This document shows, in pieces, positions 1-12,320 of a stretch of 64,000 nucleotides of DNA. The notes under the pieces were generated by a model. That model worked only from the letters and a program-made list of their open reading frames with translations. It searched no databases and was not told the DNA's origin. Source of the stretch: Chondrosia reniformis (taxonomy: Eukaryota; Porifera; Demospongiae; Chondrillida; Chondrillidae). The position numbers were made by a program, and so were the translations under genes. The DNA is taken from assembly GCA_947172415.1 (NCBI GenBank), contig OX359199.1, forward strand, positions 4,118,001 to 4,182,000, given 5' to 3'. The stretch's first letter is position 1, and every line of letters starts with the position of its first letter.

Positions 1-1634
1 ATGTGTACGTACGTACTATATTATCAGGGGGAATCCAAAGGGGGCGGGGCAGGGGGCAGGTGCCACTTGCCCTCTTGGCTTTGACCCTGAGATTTTTTAT
101 AGCAGTCTAAACTAATTTACATAGTTAACAGTACTGAATGACATTATAATGTAGGAGCTTAATATCCTCTACTGTAATTGTAGAGTGGCCTAAGTCATAC
201 TTTACTTCTGATCGCTGGCAGCCATTTTTATTGCAACAGAGATGGTTGCTTCACAGTACACTGAAGTGAAAATGACTGTGTGACTATTACCTATATAGCT
301 ATACCTGGAGCAGTTATTGTAAAATGTATGCCAGGGTTGCTGTATGCAACCAAAATGTTTATCTTGTGCCTCTCCTTCCAAAATCCTGAGGATTCACCCC
401 TGATTATGTACAGTATTTCCAACTCTAGCTTATGCAGACCAAAAAATGGAGTCCTTTACATACAGACTCCTATTCTATTTTCCCTATCACACAGGTACCA
501 GGTGGTGCTAGTGTAACATTCCATTTGGTATACAAAAAATAAAAGAGAAGCCAGGTTTTAAATTTTGTTCATTTCACAAGTTTCAGAGCAAATATGGGTT
601 CAAAGAAACCTTTGGATTCATCACCACCATTCACCTATAGAAATCTTAGAAGGCTTAAAAGTCAATCCCTTTCCTGAGAGACTTAATTACATCACAGGAG
701 TACTTCTCATGAGAAAATAATTGAATTGGTTGCCATGGTAAAGGAGATAAAATACCTGCATGCATACAAGTTGATTCCAATGTACACATGTGAATGGTAA
801 AACTGAGAGTGCACATATGTATAGGGATGAGTTACATACCAGACAGACAAAGATAACATGATGCTGGGTCTGTATATAACAGTGAAGTAGTCAGAGAACA
901 CATCTGCTGATGTCCATGTAAAGGGCAGTGAAAATTAAAATAATATGGCTTTATCTATTAAAATTACCCACCCTTTGAAACCACAAGGTTTACAATTTCA
1001 TTACATGATTGCACATTCTCTCAAAACAGAGCCACTCTTATAGAAACCAACTGGACTACATACAAGGAATATTCCCAACAGGTGCTGAGATGAGATTACT
1101 TAGAGGAAGTTACTGTAAAGGTCATGCCAGTGATTCACCCAAATAAGACCAATTCTACATACATACAGAGTGTTGAACGCTGTAGAGCATGTAGAGTGTC
1201 GAAACATGTTTGGCATTTAGAAAATACTGTATGTGCCTATAGTATAATTAATACATAAATATAGTATGTACAGTACCTATCAAATAAACATTCTGTAACA
1301 TTTTATTTATGGTTTCAATGTGAACATATGAGTGCACTACTACAATGCTATGCACACAGAATCTACACAAATATTCTACTAGTAAATGCAGTAAGGAAAA
1401 ACCCACAAATTTTAATTCAATAGATTTTTGACATTCATATATGTAGGTATATGCATCTGAATTGCATACAGCAATGACTGTATCCTATTTATAGATTTAA
1501 ACTTAAAATATGCAACTAGGCACACATCCTGACTGGTCCTATGCACCAAAGGACACTCTTATTGTACTCACCCCATTGCAAAGGGTTCTAATAAGACCAC
1601 GCTATAGACCGAGATCAATGTATAATTCACTCAC
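1..1634. other. Probable intron of the FERM gene, no exon identified
   Basis: AT-rich sequence lying 3' of the FERM exons on the minus strand. It is probably the intron(s) of that gene, whose remaining exons would lie here or beyond the window edge. I looked for the conserved WLD-type continuation of a FERM F1 lobe on the minus strand and did not find a convincing exon. Short ORFs at 280-516 and 707-901 look like chance ORFs. Confidence 0.4.
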
Positions 1635-2059
1635 TATTGTGGGAAATACTTCATTTGGTGATTCACGCTTTTTGGAGCCGGCTTGCTTTCTAATCACCAA
1701 CCCAAAGTAGTCCTTTTCAACAAGATCCAAGTATCGAATAACAGAATCAAACAAATACGAGCCTTGGGTGTTTTTCTACATGTAAACAGTAAAAGAGACA
1801 TTATAACGTAAATACAACTCAGACGTACATACTTGCTGAGTAAATAGATACTATACTAGCAACTTTATCCAACATCCTACAGATATGGGCTTAGATGTAT
1901 ATTTAGTATAGTGCTTACATCAAAGGTACAGTTGAACACTTTATCCTCCAGAAGATATACCACACAATTAATTTCTTTGCCTTTGATAGATCCCCTTCTT
2001 TTCAAACTGGTTTTCTTAAAGCTTCCAAATCTCTTAAGTCCTTTCGTTGGAGACGCCAT
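1635..2059 (-). CDS. FERM-domain protein, first two coding exons (partial)
   Basis: This is the 5' end of a minus-strand gene that runs off the left side. Exon 1 (2059-1919) starts at an ATG and encodes a basic lead (MASPTKGLKRFGSF) followed by CVVYLLEDKVFNCTFD, the first strands of a FERM F1 lobe. Exon 2 (1775-1635), joined in phase 0, continues with GSYLFDSVIRYLDLVEKDYFGL, the F1 signature in which a conserved L-E-x-x-YFGL segment ends the helix. FERM proteins link membrane proteins to the cytoskeleton; the subfamily (4.1, FRMD, FARP or PTPN type) cannot be fixed from 94 residues. After YFGL the reading (VIRKQAGSKKRESPNEV) lacks the usual WLD motif, so exon 2 may end earlier, at a GTGATT donor right after YFGL. 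The start is supported by the basic N-terminus typical of 4.1-family proteins. Confidence 0.75.
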
Positions 2060-2677
2060 AACCACACAGACTAAGCTACAAAAGGTGCAACACATCTACC
2101 CTACTGAGCATGCACAAACCTTATTGTATTATATTGAGTGTGTAAAAGTATGCATGATATGTCAAGCCAGTACCTCCTCCACGGTAAAGAGATCGATAGG
2201 GAATAAGGACTAAATCTATTACAGTTTCTCCTTACTAAAACAGTATTCCAGTGAGTACTACAAGTTTTATATACTCCACATTACAAATTAGCGTCTACCA
2301 ATACCAATTCCGCCTATTCGGTAAATGTAATACGACAAAGTAACAATTTACATAGAGACAATGTGATGGCTATAATATTAGAGGTACAAAGAAAGAAAAA
2401 CTAACTTTCTTTACCAACTTACGGTTACAGTTTTGTTTATAAGGTCTGGCTCCTCTTCGTTCTGACGAGTTGTAGGATGCTAACGAGATTTTTTTAGGAA
2501 CTCTTAGCTCTCCGTTGACCGACCATAACACCTTAAGATCATATTAACAGCGTGCATAGCTGTCCGGATACCCTATGAATTCAATTACATCACGTATCTT
2601 ATATACATGATTCATGCACCAAAAGGATTTTATCTATATCAACATTCCAAAACGGTTTTGGGTGTGTGTCTATGGTG
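2060..2677. other. Compact intergenic region between FERM and cyclophilin genes
   Basis: About 620 bp between the FERM gene start and the cyclophilin gene stop, both on the minus strand. It must hold the cyclophilin 3' UTR and the FERM promoter/5' UTR. No repeat and no clear AATAAA on the minus strand was found. Confidence 0.4.
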
Positions 2678-4142
2678 TCACGGAGTCATCTTGTCCCATC
2701 TGCTTCTTTTTGGATTACCCTCAGAGAACTCCATGCTTTTTACAACAGTTTTGCTCTCAGGAACAGCAGACTGGGATTTGTTCCATGAAGATCCATCAGG
2801 AGAATTACTGACATGTCCATCTTTATATTGACTAGATGTCTGAGAGCTTAGTCTTTCTCTGGGGCTCCTACTTCTAGACCTCCTTTCTCTTCCCCTGGGG
2901 CTCCTACTTCTACTTCTAGACCTCCTTTCTCTTCCCCTGGGGCTCCTACTTCTAGACCTCCTTTCTCTTCCCCTAGGGCTCCTACTTCTAGACCTCCTTT
3001 CTCTTCCCCTGGGGCTCCTACTTCTAGACCTCCTTTCTCTTCCTCTGGGGCTCCTACTTCTACTTCTAGACCTCCTTTCTCTTTCCCTGGGGCTCCTACT
3101 TCTAGACCTCCTTTCTCTTCCTCTGGGGCTCCTACTTCTAGACCTCCTTTCTCTTCCCCTGGGGCTCCTACTTCTAGACCTCCTTTCTCTTTCTCTGGGG
3201 CTCCTACTTCTAGACCTCCTTTCTCTTTCTCTGGGGCTCCTACTTCTAGACCTCCTTTCTCTTCCCCTGGGGCTCCTACTTCCAGATCTGTAAGCCCTCC
3301 TTCTGTCATAATTCCTGGAGTGGTAGGATGTTCGGAAACTTGGATGCGACCTGTCTCCACTCCTGTTAAACTCCTCTCTGTCATTGCTGTTGTCCCTTCT
3401 TGGTCTGCTATCCCTCCAGTTGCGGCGCCTATATGGTGATGAACCTCTATTTCTCACATGCTCTTCACCATGTTTCGGAGGTGTCCTATATCTCTGTAGG
3501 GAGATATTAATTGACAATCTTACATAAGCAGACAAATATTTAGCACTGTTTATGCATATAAGCTGGAGCGTTAGTGCAATCCTCAGCACATTACAATGGG
3601 CATACGTACACTCAAGCATACATACACTTCCTATCATCCCAACTCTCACCATATTTCCACGTCCCTTCATCTTTCTGCCTGACTTGGAAACCTAAAATAT
3701 GAAGGAAGGAAAAGGATCACATATTGAAACTACAACAGGCAGAAGGACAAAGTACTAGATGGGCAGTAGAACTAACTCTGACTTGATCCACCTTCTCTTT
3801 GTTTGTATCCTTAGGTGTCGTTTGAGAGCCAGTAGTCTCAGCCATCTTCTTTACCTTATTTGGAGGACTCCTACTAGACCGATATAACCAAGATGGTCTA
3901 GCTTGTTCAGCTATTTCAGGAGGCAGCTCTACACCAGGATCAGGCTCCACTTCAACAGGAGAGTCACTGAAATGTAGCAAACTAAAGTTGAACTTTTAGC
4001 TTAGTGTTTGGCATATACTGTACACAGAAGCATGCATCCAAATACATATATTGGTATACTATGGTACTGGGATAGTCTGCACATTAGGGCAACCTCTCTT
4101 GTTTCCTCTTTTCTTTTTTCTTCTTTTTAGAACTTGTTGAAG

Positions 4143-4173
<31 letters not shown>

Positions 4174-6598
4174 CTTCTCCTTCTCCTTCTCCTTTTTTTG
4201 TTTTCTTTTCTTTTTTCTTTTAGCCTTTTCATCTGTACTCTCTGATTCCGATTCTGACTCTGAACTACTGCTGCTTGAGTCTGATACAGATTCTGATTCC
4301 GAGTTAGATTTTGGTTTTGACTTTTTCTTTGTCATGGGAATGAGTTCCCCACAGTTAGTAATGCGTACATCGGCATAAGGGCGATGGTTAGAATCGACCT
4401 TTTGGTTCTCCATCTCTGAGACATACTCTTGTCCAGACAACACTCTCCCAAATGCAACATGAACACTTAATTAAATAAAAGAAAATGGTATTGATAATTT
4501 TTAATTTTTCAGAAGACAGCAAAGTATTGGAACCAATATTTGAAGAGCAATACAATGGCAAGGGAGCCAATACCAATCATAGAAAACAAAGCCACCTCTA
4601 GCTATATTTGTGCCACCTCTCTTAACCTGTAGACTTGGAAGATTAGCTATTTTTGTGTCATTTCTACAGAATACTTTGTAACTGTGTCAATAGGAAAACT
4701 AGCTTTATGGTATCAAGGAATTTGAGTTAAAAACTCATGGGGCTGCCACCCCCCACACTCGAATTACTTGGCTGCTTTGTTAGGCTTATATACAATTGCA
4801 ATCTTGATGATTCTTGACTCCTAGTATCCTCAAAGTATAAAGAATGGTAAAGAAGCCAAACTTACGATAAAAATAAAATTCCAACAATTGGACCTTACAT
4901 AACATACACTGTCATACTTACATAACATACACTGTCATACTATAGAACAGTATTTGAGTGGCTTTTAGGAAAAACATTTCTGTGATGAATTACATTTCAA
5001 CTAGATCTACAACTGTGCGAATTGAGTTCATCCTTGTGTCCTCTGCTCAAAATGTAGATAACCTGTCGTCTTGTACTATAATGTTCAGTTACATACACTT
5101 AACATGAACGTCTGCAACCTAATCCTCTATAAGGACTGTTCTAGATACACAAACACACAAACAAAACACAGTCTACAAAAACATGTGGTGTACTTTACTT
5201 ACTTGTCTAAGTGAGGTGCTGGCTTAGTTGTACTACATAAAGGAAATTTATAAGATTAATGAATAACAGTTGTGCTTGAACAATAGTAACTTGGTTGAGT
5301 ATGTACATGTGTAGTACACTGCGTTTTCTATCATATACAACATGATATGACGTGTTGAAGTGCATGCATACATTTCAATCAATGACTGGGGATTTACCCC
5401 ACCCACTCACGACTCCTGAGGAAAGAATTTAAATAGGCAGAACCAAAGTTTACTTAATAGGAACAAGACCCTCCCCTTCTCAACTCAAAGGATGATCAAG
5501 TCATATACACACAACATGCTCTTGAAGATACGTATATGGATTATTTGTTGTATTCATAATGGTAAGTGAAATAGTTGAGCATCAATTTCTGTGAATACTC
5601 ATATTGCTGAGGCCAACCATTTCAATACATGTTCTTGTGTATTAGACTGAAATGGTACAGCCAAGGATGGCATGTACACGTATGTACGCACTAGGGATTA
5701 TCTTCATGAGTTTGAGCAGAATTGAGACACTTAATCATTTAAGTCTGTTTAACTGCAGGCTCATAACTTTGGTTAAACATAAAGTTCATAGCATACCCAA
5801 GTACATCACATTGTTATTGCAATGAAATGTGTGGTTTTGTAACTTTCCAAATTTTACATAATGACAAGAGCTAGTGGAAATACGTACTGAAAGATATCAA
5901 TGTGATAAGTTTTAACTTGCTCTTTACCAGTTAAGGTTAGAATGAAAAGGACTCTAAAAACCATATGTATATGTGTACGTACGTACATGAAAAACTGAGA
6001 TCCGTTGGTGTTGGGGCCCCTGTTTGCCATCGATAGCAAAAAATTCTTATCATGTTTCATTTCAAAGTTTTCATCTAGAAAATGCTAATGGTAAAACAAC
6101 TGTATTTACTCAAGTGCTGAAAATCTAACCTTCAAATGAGCCACCATAAATGGATTCACCTCCAGTGCCATTGCCTGCAAAAATGAAACACATCGACATC
6201 CAAGGAATACCCAAGAAGTGCGTTTCTTATAAACCTTCGCTGAAGTCTCCGCCTTGGATCATAAAGCTCTTGACAATCCGGTGTATTGGAGTGTTCTTGT
6301 AGGAGAGTGGCTTGTGTGTGGTGCTTCCTTCTCCTTTTTCACCTTTGCGTACAGAAGGCAATAAGTAATAGACTTAAAAACTAAGTCTTAACCAAATTAA
6401 AGCAGCCATTACCTGTGCATAGACATCTAAAGTTTTCGCACGTCTTAGGACAGACACCTGAAAAGAGCTCAAAAACTATTCTTCCCGCTACAACAAAATA
6501 AATAAGCGGTTTAGACCGCAGTTCACGATACATGCTGTACACAAATTACTTGGAACTCCATTAATTTCGATATCAAAGTAAACTCTTGTGTTCTTCAT
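2678..6598 (-). CDS. PPIG: SR-cyclophilin, PPIG/NKTR type peptidyl-prolyl isomerase
   Basis: Ten exons: 6598-6550, 6487-6413, 6342-6235, 6174-6130, 6074-5987, 5232-5203, 4465-4094, 3966-3777, 3691-3650, 3493-2678; they join in frame to 604 aa. Residues ~1-175 form a cyclophilin domain: [14 protein letters not shown] carries the catalytic Arg, Phe and Gln, then [18 protein letters not shown] and TTKPAPHLD. His replaces the CypA drug-binding Trp, as known for NKTR/PPIG, and NCGELIP closes the domain. Next come a Ser/Glu-rich acidic stretch, a poly-Lys stretch and KGRGNMRYRTPP, a motif typical of PPIG/NKTR, then a long RS domain of repeated [12 protein letters not shown] units ending [10 protein letters not shown]. 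The family is nuclear, sits in splicing speckles and isomerises prolyl bonds in splicing factors. Exon 6 is a 30-nt microexon. PPIG versus NKTR cannot be separated; length is nearer PPIG. Confidence 0.93.
2850..3300 (-). repeat. 36-bp coding tandem repeat of the RS domain
   Basis: Imperfect tandem repeats inside the last cyclophilin exon, about 36 bp per unit with shorter and longer variants, encoding [12 protein letters not shown]-like dodecapeptides. Copy boundaries keep the frame. The repeats also create a second long open frame on the same strand ([11 protein letters not shown] repeats), which is a shadow. Confidence 0.85.
5385..5505 (+). repeat. Dispersed repeat family A, copy 1
   Basis: Within intron 5 of the cyclophilin gene. 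It shares the order ACCCCACCCACTCA, then a CTCCTGAGGA block, then a GGCAGAACCAAAG-like block, then GGGAACCAGAGTC-like sequence with copies at 26530-26660 and 57190-57305. This copy is diverged (AGGAACAAGACCCTCC). No coding capacity or clear terminal repeats were seen, so it may be a SINE or MITE. Confidence 0.6.
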
Positions 6599-6765
6599 GC
6601 TAAAGCTGTAAATACAATGAAAATCTTGTTCGCGAAATCAGGTGCCATTTAAAAATACTCCGATTCATTGGCGATAAATATTCACCACAACTGTTTTCTG
6701 AAAATATAAGCCCACGGTGGCGTTGTTGCACATGTGTTTAGGCGGATAAACTGCAGTGCCACTTA

Positions 6766-6779
6766 CAGAAACCAAAGCT

Positions 6780-6819
<40 letters not shown>

Positions 6820-7361
6820 GCACCATAGCTTATCTCCTATGCAGGAGGTCGCCGCTATATATATGCAATAATTAATACTACAATTGAGTTCATACTATAG
6901 CTAGAAATTGTCTATCCATTTCTTTCTCGGTCTTCCTCTTGGCCTTTTCCCTACAATTTCCTCAGTGTACACCTTCTTTACTAGTCTGTCATCTTCCATC
7001 TTCTCCAACTTCTCCTTCCATGCTCTTTGTTTCCTTTCACTTTCTCCATCACGTCCTCTTGTCTCACTGCCTCCCTCACGTCTGTATTCCTTACTCTGTC
7101 AATCCTTGACACTCCTACTCTTCTCAGATAAGCCATTTCTGTTGTCCCTAGTCTGCTCTCGTACCTCTTCATCATTGTCCGTGTTTCACTGCCATACAGC
7201 ATGGTTGGTATCACCATTGTATTGTACACCCTCATCTTCGTGGCTTTCTTCAACTTCAACTCCTTTCTTTCTAGTACCTCCTTTCTCATAGCTCCTATCA
7301 CTCTGGCCGCTGCACCCACTCTGTGTTCAATTTCCTCTTCACATGTCCCAGAAACCAAAGC
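6766..7361 (-). mobile_element. 5'-truncated LINE insertion with 13-bp target-site duplication
   Basis: The minus strand from about 7340 to 6910 encodes the C-terminal part of a non-LTR retrotransposon polyprotein: MVIPTMLYGSETRTMMKR, then YLRRVGVSRIDRVRNTDVRE, then a GRKRPRGRPRKKW-like end. This Y-G-S-E-T...RGRPRK pattern is classic for LINE reverse transcriptase tails (RTE/CR1-like; clade not fixed). Downstream on the same strand is a (TTGA)n tail (6780-6820). The 13-bp sequence CAGAAACCAAAGC occurs on both sides, at 6766-6778 and 7349-7361, which fits a target-site duplication. The element is heavily 5'-truncated, as usual for LINEs. It sits about 170 bp upstream of the cyclophilin start codon. 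Confidence 0.85.
6780..6820. repeat. (TCAA)n microsatellite, LINE 3' tail
   Basis: About ten TCAA units, read as (TTGA)n on the minus strand, immediately 3' of the truncated LINE. Confidence 0.9.
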
Positions 7362-8049
7362 AAATCACAATATATTATATAATAATAGTAATAACATTTT
7401 ATTACAGTGACACGTGCAAATCATAATATGATGTATGCACTAGGCCAGACTGGATCCATGAGTCACTATTAAATATAAAATACAAGGGTCATATTCAGTT
7501 TTAAAATACCATAGTACAGATCAGAATTGAAGCTACATCTAAAGAGTTTCAATCAGTATCTCTTATATCTCTTATAATTGTATATCTCAGTATATCTCTT
7601 CCTTGATTTCTTGCAATTGGATTTCCTTGTCACCTCTCCCTAGACTTGGGTCTCTAGTGATGACTGCAATATATATATCTACACTATTGACACCATATAG
7701 TAAGGTACTATCAACAATCCAATGTTCTCAAGCCTAAATCATCCTAAATGGGTCTGCTGAGGATACAGGTTATTGTGTATACAGATAAAAGTAAAATACA
7801 AATAAAATAAACTAATACCCAGAAGATCATCTACATGTACACGTACCAAAATTCTAAATGTATAATAAATACATACTTATTATAACAGTCTAACCTCTTA
7901 TCTTGAATTACCCTATTGCACATAATAGTCTCATGCATTAATTCATCAATGATTTACTTTAAGGAGTCATCATAAATGATATGCATATATTAAAATTACT
8001 GCATGCCTACCTATATCTATATTCATGTCATCATGGTACCGGATGGAGC
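7362..8049. other. Non-coding AT-rich spacer
   Basis: AT-rich sequence between two LINE remnants. No ORF, RNA gene or repeat was recognised. Confidence 0.4.
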
Positions 8050-9066
8050 TTGCATTAAATCAATTTAAGTATTATATTCCTCATTCTCCTATATCGCACC
8101 TTACTTTATAAAACGCCCTTAACCACATCGCCACTAACTCATCCGACACACCAGCTGCAGCCAAGCACACAGCTAGGTGTTCACTGGATGAAAAGGAAGT
8201 GCCATCCCACTGCAGGGACCTCAGGATTGCTTGCCTACTATCAGACAGTTGGGGACAAATTGCTAGGAAATGGATAGTGTCCTCAATCTCTGAGTAATTA
8301 CTACACCATCTGTCTTCTCTAGCCTCATTAGCCCCAGTTTCTTCCCTGATTGGCAAAGTGCCACCTATTAGGTTACACAAAAAACTGCGAACCTGTCTCA
8401 AATTAATCTGGTCAGCTATGGGGAGGGATCTGAAACCAAAATGTTTTGATAAAAATTGAGCTTAGGCTTTTTCTGCACCTCATTGTTCCATCTTTGTTGC
8501 TGTTGTACCATCACATTCTGCATGATTGATAAAATACTTGACTTCATTGGATTGGTGATTTAATATATAATTAACAGGTATACTCAATTCAGATAATTTA
8601 TCTTTCATCTTACCCCACCAACTTCTGGGGTTATTTTCCTCTTCATATATTGTAGTATCATATAACACAATCTGTTTGATTCCATGATGGATACCTTTCT
8701 AAAAAATAGTCTTTCTGAGGCACTCCTCCAGCCCATATTATTTTCTAGGGCATGTATGGGGTGTAATCTAGACACTCCTAAGAAAAATCTTGCAATCTTG
8801 AGCTTTAAAGCCTCCTTAGTTAATCTCATTACAAACATGCACCATTGGGGACAGCCATAATCAAAAATTGGAAATATGCAAGTGGATATAACCTTCTTGA
8901 ATATGATTGGACTCATTTCTCCATTCTTGTACCATTCCTGTTTAATTGTATTAAATGCTCTTTTGGCTTTCTCAAGATTCACGTTGGCCATCTTGTCAAA
9001 ATCAAGATGTTCATCAATGACTACCCCCAGGTACTTGTACTCATTTTGAATTCTAATTGGCTTATA
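8050..9066 (-). mobile_element. Degraded non-LTR retrotransposon (LINE) C-terminal region
   Basis: Minus-strand coding relics in order: EYKYLGVVIDEHLDFDKM (about 9050-8990), a standard LINE reverse-transcriptase thumb segment; a segment with FPIFDYGCPQWC and RFFLGVSRLHPIHALENNMGW; and near the 3' end WCSNYSEIEDTIHFLAICPQL (about 8300-8230), the C..(C)...E-D-x-x-HFL-x-x-CP zinc-knuckle-like motif found at LINE ORF2 ends. The three parts lie in different frames, so the copy is inactive with at least two frame breaks. No target-site duplication was identified. It has a different tail type from the 6766-7361 copy and so is a different LINE lineage. Confidence 0.8.
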
Positions 9067-11880
9067 TATATGTGCCCAGTGGAGCAGCAGAAGAAAGAAA
9101 AGAAAAGAAAAAAGACTCCTGTATCTTCATCCAAAGCTCTCTCCAGGTTTACGTAGTTCCCTTATGCCTATAGGCTTTTTTACAGAGTAGGCATATCATG
9201 TAGGTCTCAGCTAATAACCACAGCAGATTCGATTTTCCTTGAGAGGGAGCTAGGAATACTGACGGTTGGTTGCATGCATTCACTAATTATAATCAACTGC
9301 GTTAGAGGCCATTTGGTAACTCGCACACAAAGGACATCATATGACATATATAAAGGCCTCAGCTGCCTTTATGTCCTTGTGTATATATATGTACTCACTT
9401 GTATGGACAGAATTAGCTATCTAATAAGTACGTAGAAACAGGAACACTGCATGGATTCTAAGGCCTTCTTTTTGTTATTCTGCTCAACTGGGCCAGACAA
9501 ACTGTTTCTTGGAATACCACCCTTCATCAATATAAACAGGTCTTTCTTCTTAGAATCCTTAGATCCTTCACTGGTCCATTCTGTCCATGAGAGCATGAAA
9601 ATTATGGACACGACCTGAGGAGATGAGGCGAGTAGATTGTGTGGTCTCTACTAGACCACATAAAGACAGGTCGTTTGGCCAAAGCTAAAGTTCATTCAAC
9701 TATTTATAGTATTTTTATCAGGAATAGTATCATATATAAGCAAACGTTCTGGATACTTGACTTAACTTCTGAAAGAGGCCTGGCTTATAATTACTATTGC
9801 TAAAGATGTCGTTATTTAGCAAATCCTTTATATAGGTTTAGTATGCGTATTTAGCCAGTGGACTTCCTACATACCTTTAATGGATATTGGGAGTATGTAA
9901 CAAGTTCCTCTTCCACTAGAGACTGCAGAAGCCTTGGGGCGAAGCTTTTAGATGGCGTAATCAATTTAACTTCGCCGGAATGGAAATATATCTAATTGTA
10001 CATAAAACAGCTTGCAATCGTGACTGGCACTCAGCCGTTCAATGCAGACTGCTATGGAACACCGTATGCGCGTATACAGAAAACGGAAAACGGAAGATAG
10101 AGAATACAGATACAGAAAATCATTATAAAAACTTGTTTTGTGGCTGAGAATTTGTCAAACCAAGTGTTCCAATCTTTTCTGTAAGCATAAAAGCCTGAAC
10201 TCCTTGTTAGGAAATCCTGAACCATATTTGACAATGCTGTATAAAGTTTCCAAATTTTGGTCCAGTATATAATCATTCACTATCAAAGTGCAGAAGAAAG
10301 TCATTGATAATTATGACATTGACATGTGCCATAAAGTATGTCCTCACCAGGTTTGGAGGAATGTTAATGTAATAATTTCTTCTCGACAGTGACCAAGGTA
10401 GGTTTGTTCTATATAATAGTATTAACTGCTTATCCCCCATCATACGTATAACTCTGAAGTTTTATATACACTCTTATACCATGTCATAGATTAGTCTTAA
10501 GTGAAGACACAATGGTATGAATGGCTCTTCAACAATCTGTACTTTTTCCAAGCTATGCACCAGAGTAGGCAGAATAAATCTGAAAGCACATAACATTTAA
10601 TGTTCTAAGATTAGCCCTAGATCTTGGGGTCTCTGACATTTTCTACAGTAGCCTGTTTTGATAACTACTGAAGAACTTCTCTTACCTTGCTAATCCTCCC
10701 TTTCATGTGCTCAGATTGACCCAAGCCTATCATCACTATTGGTAAAATATATCAAGCCATTCTCATTTTAACCCCCACTAATTGCTATATAGTGCTTGGT
10801 TTTATTTGCAAGGCCACTACTTTCTACCATTCAATGGTATGTGTCGTCTATGGCCCATGAATGGCTGTTAGCTGCTATATATTGAGGAAATGCTAGATCT
10901 ACAAGGAGTTTGGTCTGAGTTGTCAAAGAGATTTGGGCTACAATTGATGAACTGAAGGAATGCCCATAGCTAACAGCTGCACCGAGGAATCAGTCACATT
11001 AGTTATCCAACCAACGTAGCCTTAAATTTAACAAGCCCCCAAAATGCAAGCAAGTGGGCGTCTACACTGTTGTAATGCTCATGTATGGTATTCACTGTAG
11101 CTATCCTTTCACTTCTACTATTAGGTTGACATTTTCAAGCTTTAAATATCATCACTGGAAGCAGCTAATAAAAAAAGTCTACTGGGTAATGACTGAAGTT
11201 ACTTTTGGACACATTTGGGGAGTGGACCTAGTGAAGAATGAAGCCATCATCAAAGATGTAATTCTGGTGGCTCAAGGAAAGATGAACTTGGAAATATGTA
11301 TTTCTTAGACAGATGAAGATACTTGCTTAGTGACAAAATGTATTAAGATAGCACTTGAATGAAACAGCTCAAGGATGTAAAAGAGTTTGCGTGAATAGAA
11401 CTCCTTAATAGTCATGATAAGAAGTGATTCCCCTATGGACTGAGAGCTGCTGATATGATTTATTTGATAATGCATATGTGAGACAGTTAATTATATGATA
11501 ATATGACAGATATAAAAACTCAATTTTACATTTGTCGGTTCGTGAATATTGGCAAAACTTTGAGCTTGAAATGGTCAACTTCCAGAACAAGTGTATTATG
11601 GACTTATCAAAAGTTGGGATGACTTTTTTACAAAGTGTAAAAAACACATTAATCAGCTATCTGCCATGAAACTCTCACCCTATTTTCTAGACTAGATTCC
11701 GGGTTGTCAATTTGGAGGGACTAATAGTCAGTTGAAGCAACTCAATTAAATTTGGTAAAAGTCGGGTTATCAATTTACATGGAGTGACTAATAGTCAGTC
11801 TAAGCCACTCGGAGAGATGGGCTGGAAACCTATACCATGTCTCACAAAAATCATATGTATTAAATTTTGAAAAAGATTGC
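9067..11880. other. Long stretch without recognisable genes
   Basis: No host exon recognised. Around 9450-9560 (read on the minus strand: GAAGGGTGGTATTCCAAGAA then GAGCAGAATAACAAAAAGAAG) and at 9075-9130 (GAGCAGCAGAAGAAAGAAAA then TCCTGTATCTTCATCC) there are matches to 51575-51665, suggesting a dispersed repeat. A short direct repeat around GACTAATAGTCAGT occurs near 11725 and 11785. Small ORFs at 10052-10276, 11054-11308 and 11405-11647 look like chance ORFs. Confidence 0.4.
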
Positions 11881-11884
11881 ATAC

Positions 11885-12320
11885 ACTATACATAATAATC
11901 GTATTACGAAAGCAGTTTTTATTGAAGCATGTATATAGATTGGCCGATCAAGGCACCCATAATTGTGTTAGCACTATAAATAGTTTTCTAGCTATGACCT
12001 ACTCTGGTATCAGAATATTAATAGAATCCCTTATAACTCTAATTCTGGTGGTAGATTAAATCTTTACCGTAAAATAAAAGTAGGTCCTAAGGCAGATAGG
12101 TACATAATGAGATGTGTCAAAGGCAGGAGAAGAGTTATCGCTAGCCTATGTACTGGTTGTCAAAGTTGGTTGCTACACCTCCCTCCCATTTGACCAGAGG
12201 ACCTGCCAAGTCTGTGTTGGGGGTGAGGTGGAGGACCAGGCACACTTTTTGCAAAATTGTTGTAAACTTAATATTATAAGAAAGAATCTATATATATACT
12301 TATTGCACCCAGATTAATCC
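11885..12320 (+). mobile_element. LINE 3' coding remnant, plus strand
   Basis: The plus strand encodes pieces of a LINE polyprotein C-terminus: GRLNLYRKIKVGPKADRY then MRCVKGRRRVIASLCTGC in one frame, and FDQRTCQVCVGGEVEDQAHF followed by LQNC in another. This is the R-T-C-x-V-C...V-E-D-x-x-HFL-x-x-C motif of non-LTR element ends. At least one frame change is needed, so it is a dead copy. It resembles but is not colinear with the 8050-9066 remnant. Confidence 0.75.

Noticed and set aside
2848-3384. Open frame with [11 protein letters not shown] repeats
   Set aside because: It is an alternative frame of the RS-domain repeats in the cyclophilin last exon.
10052-11647. Several 70-85 aa ORFs
   Set aside because: Typical chance ORFs in AT-rich DNA with no motif or splice support.
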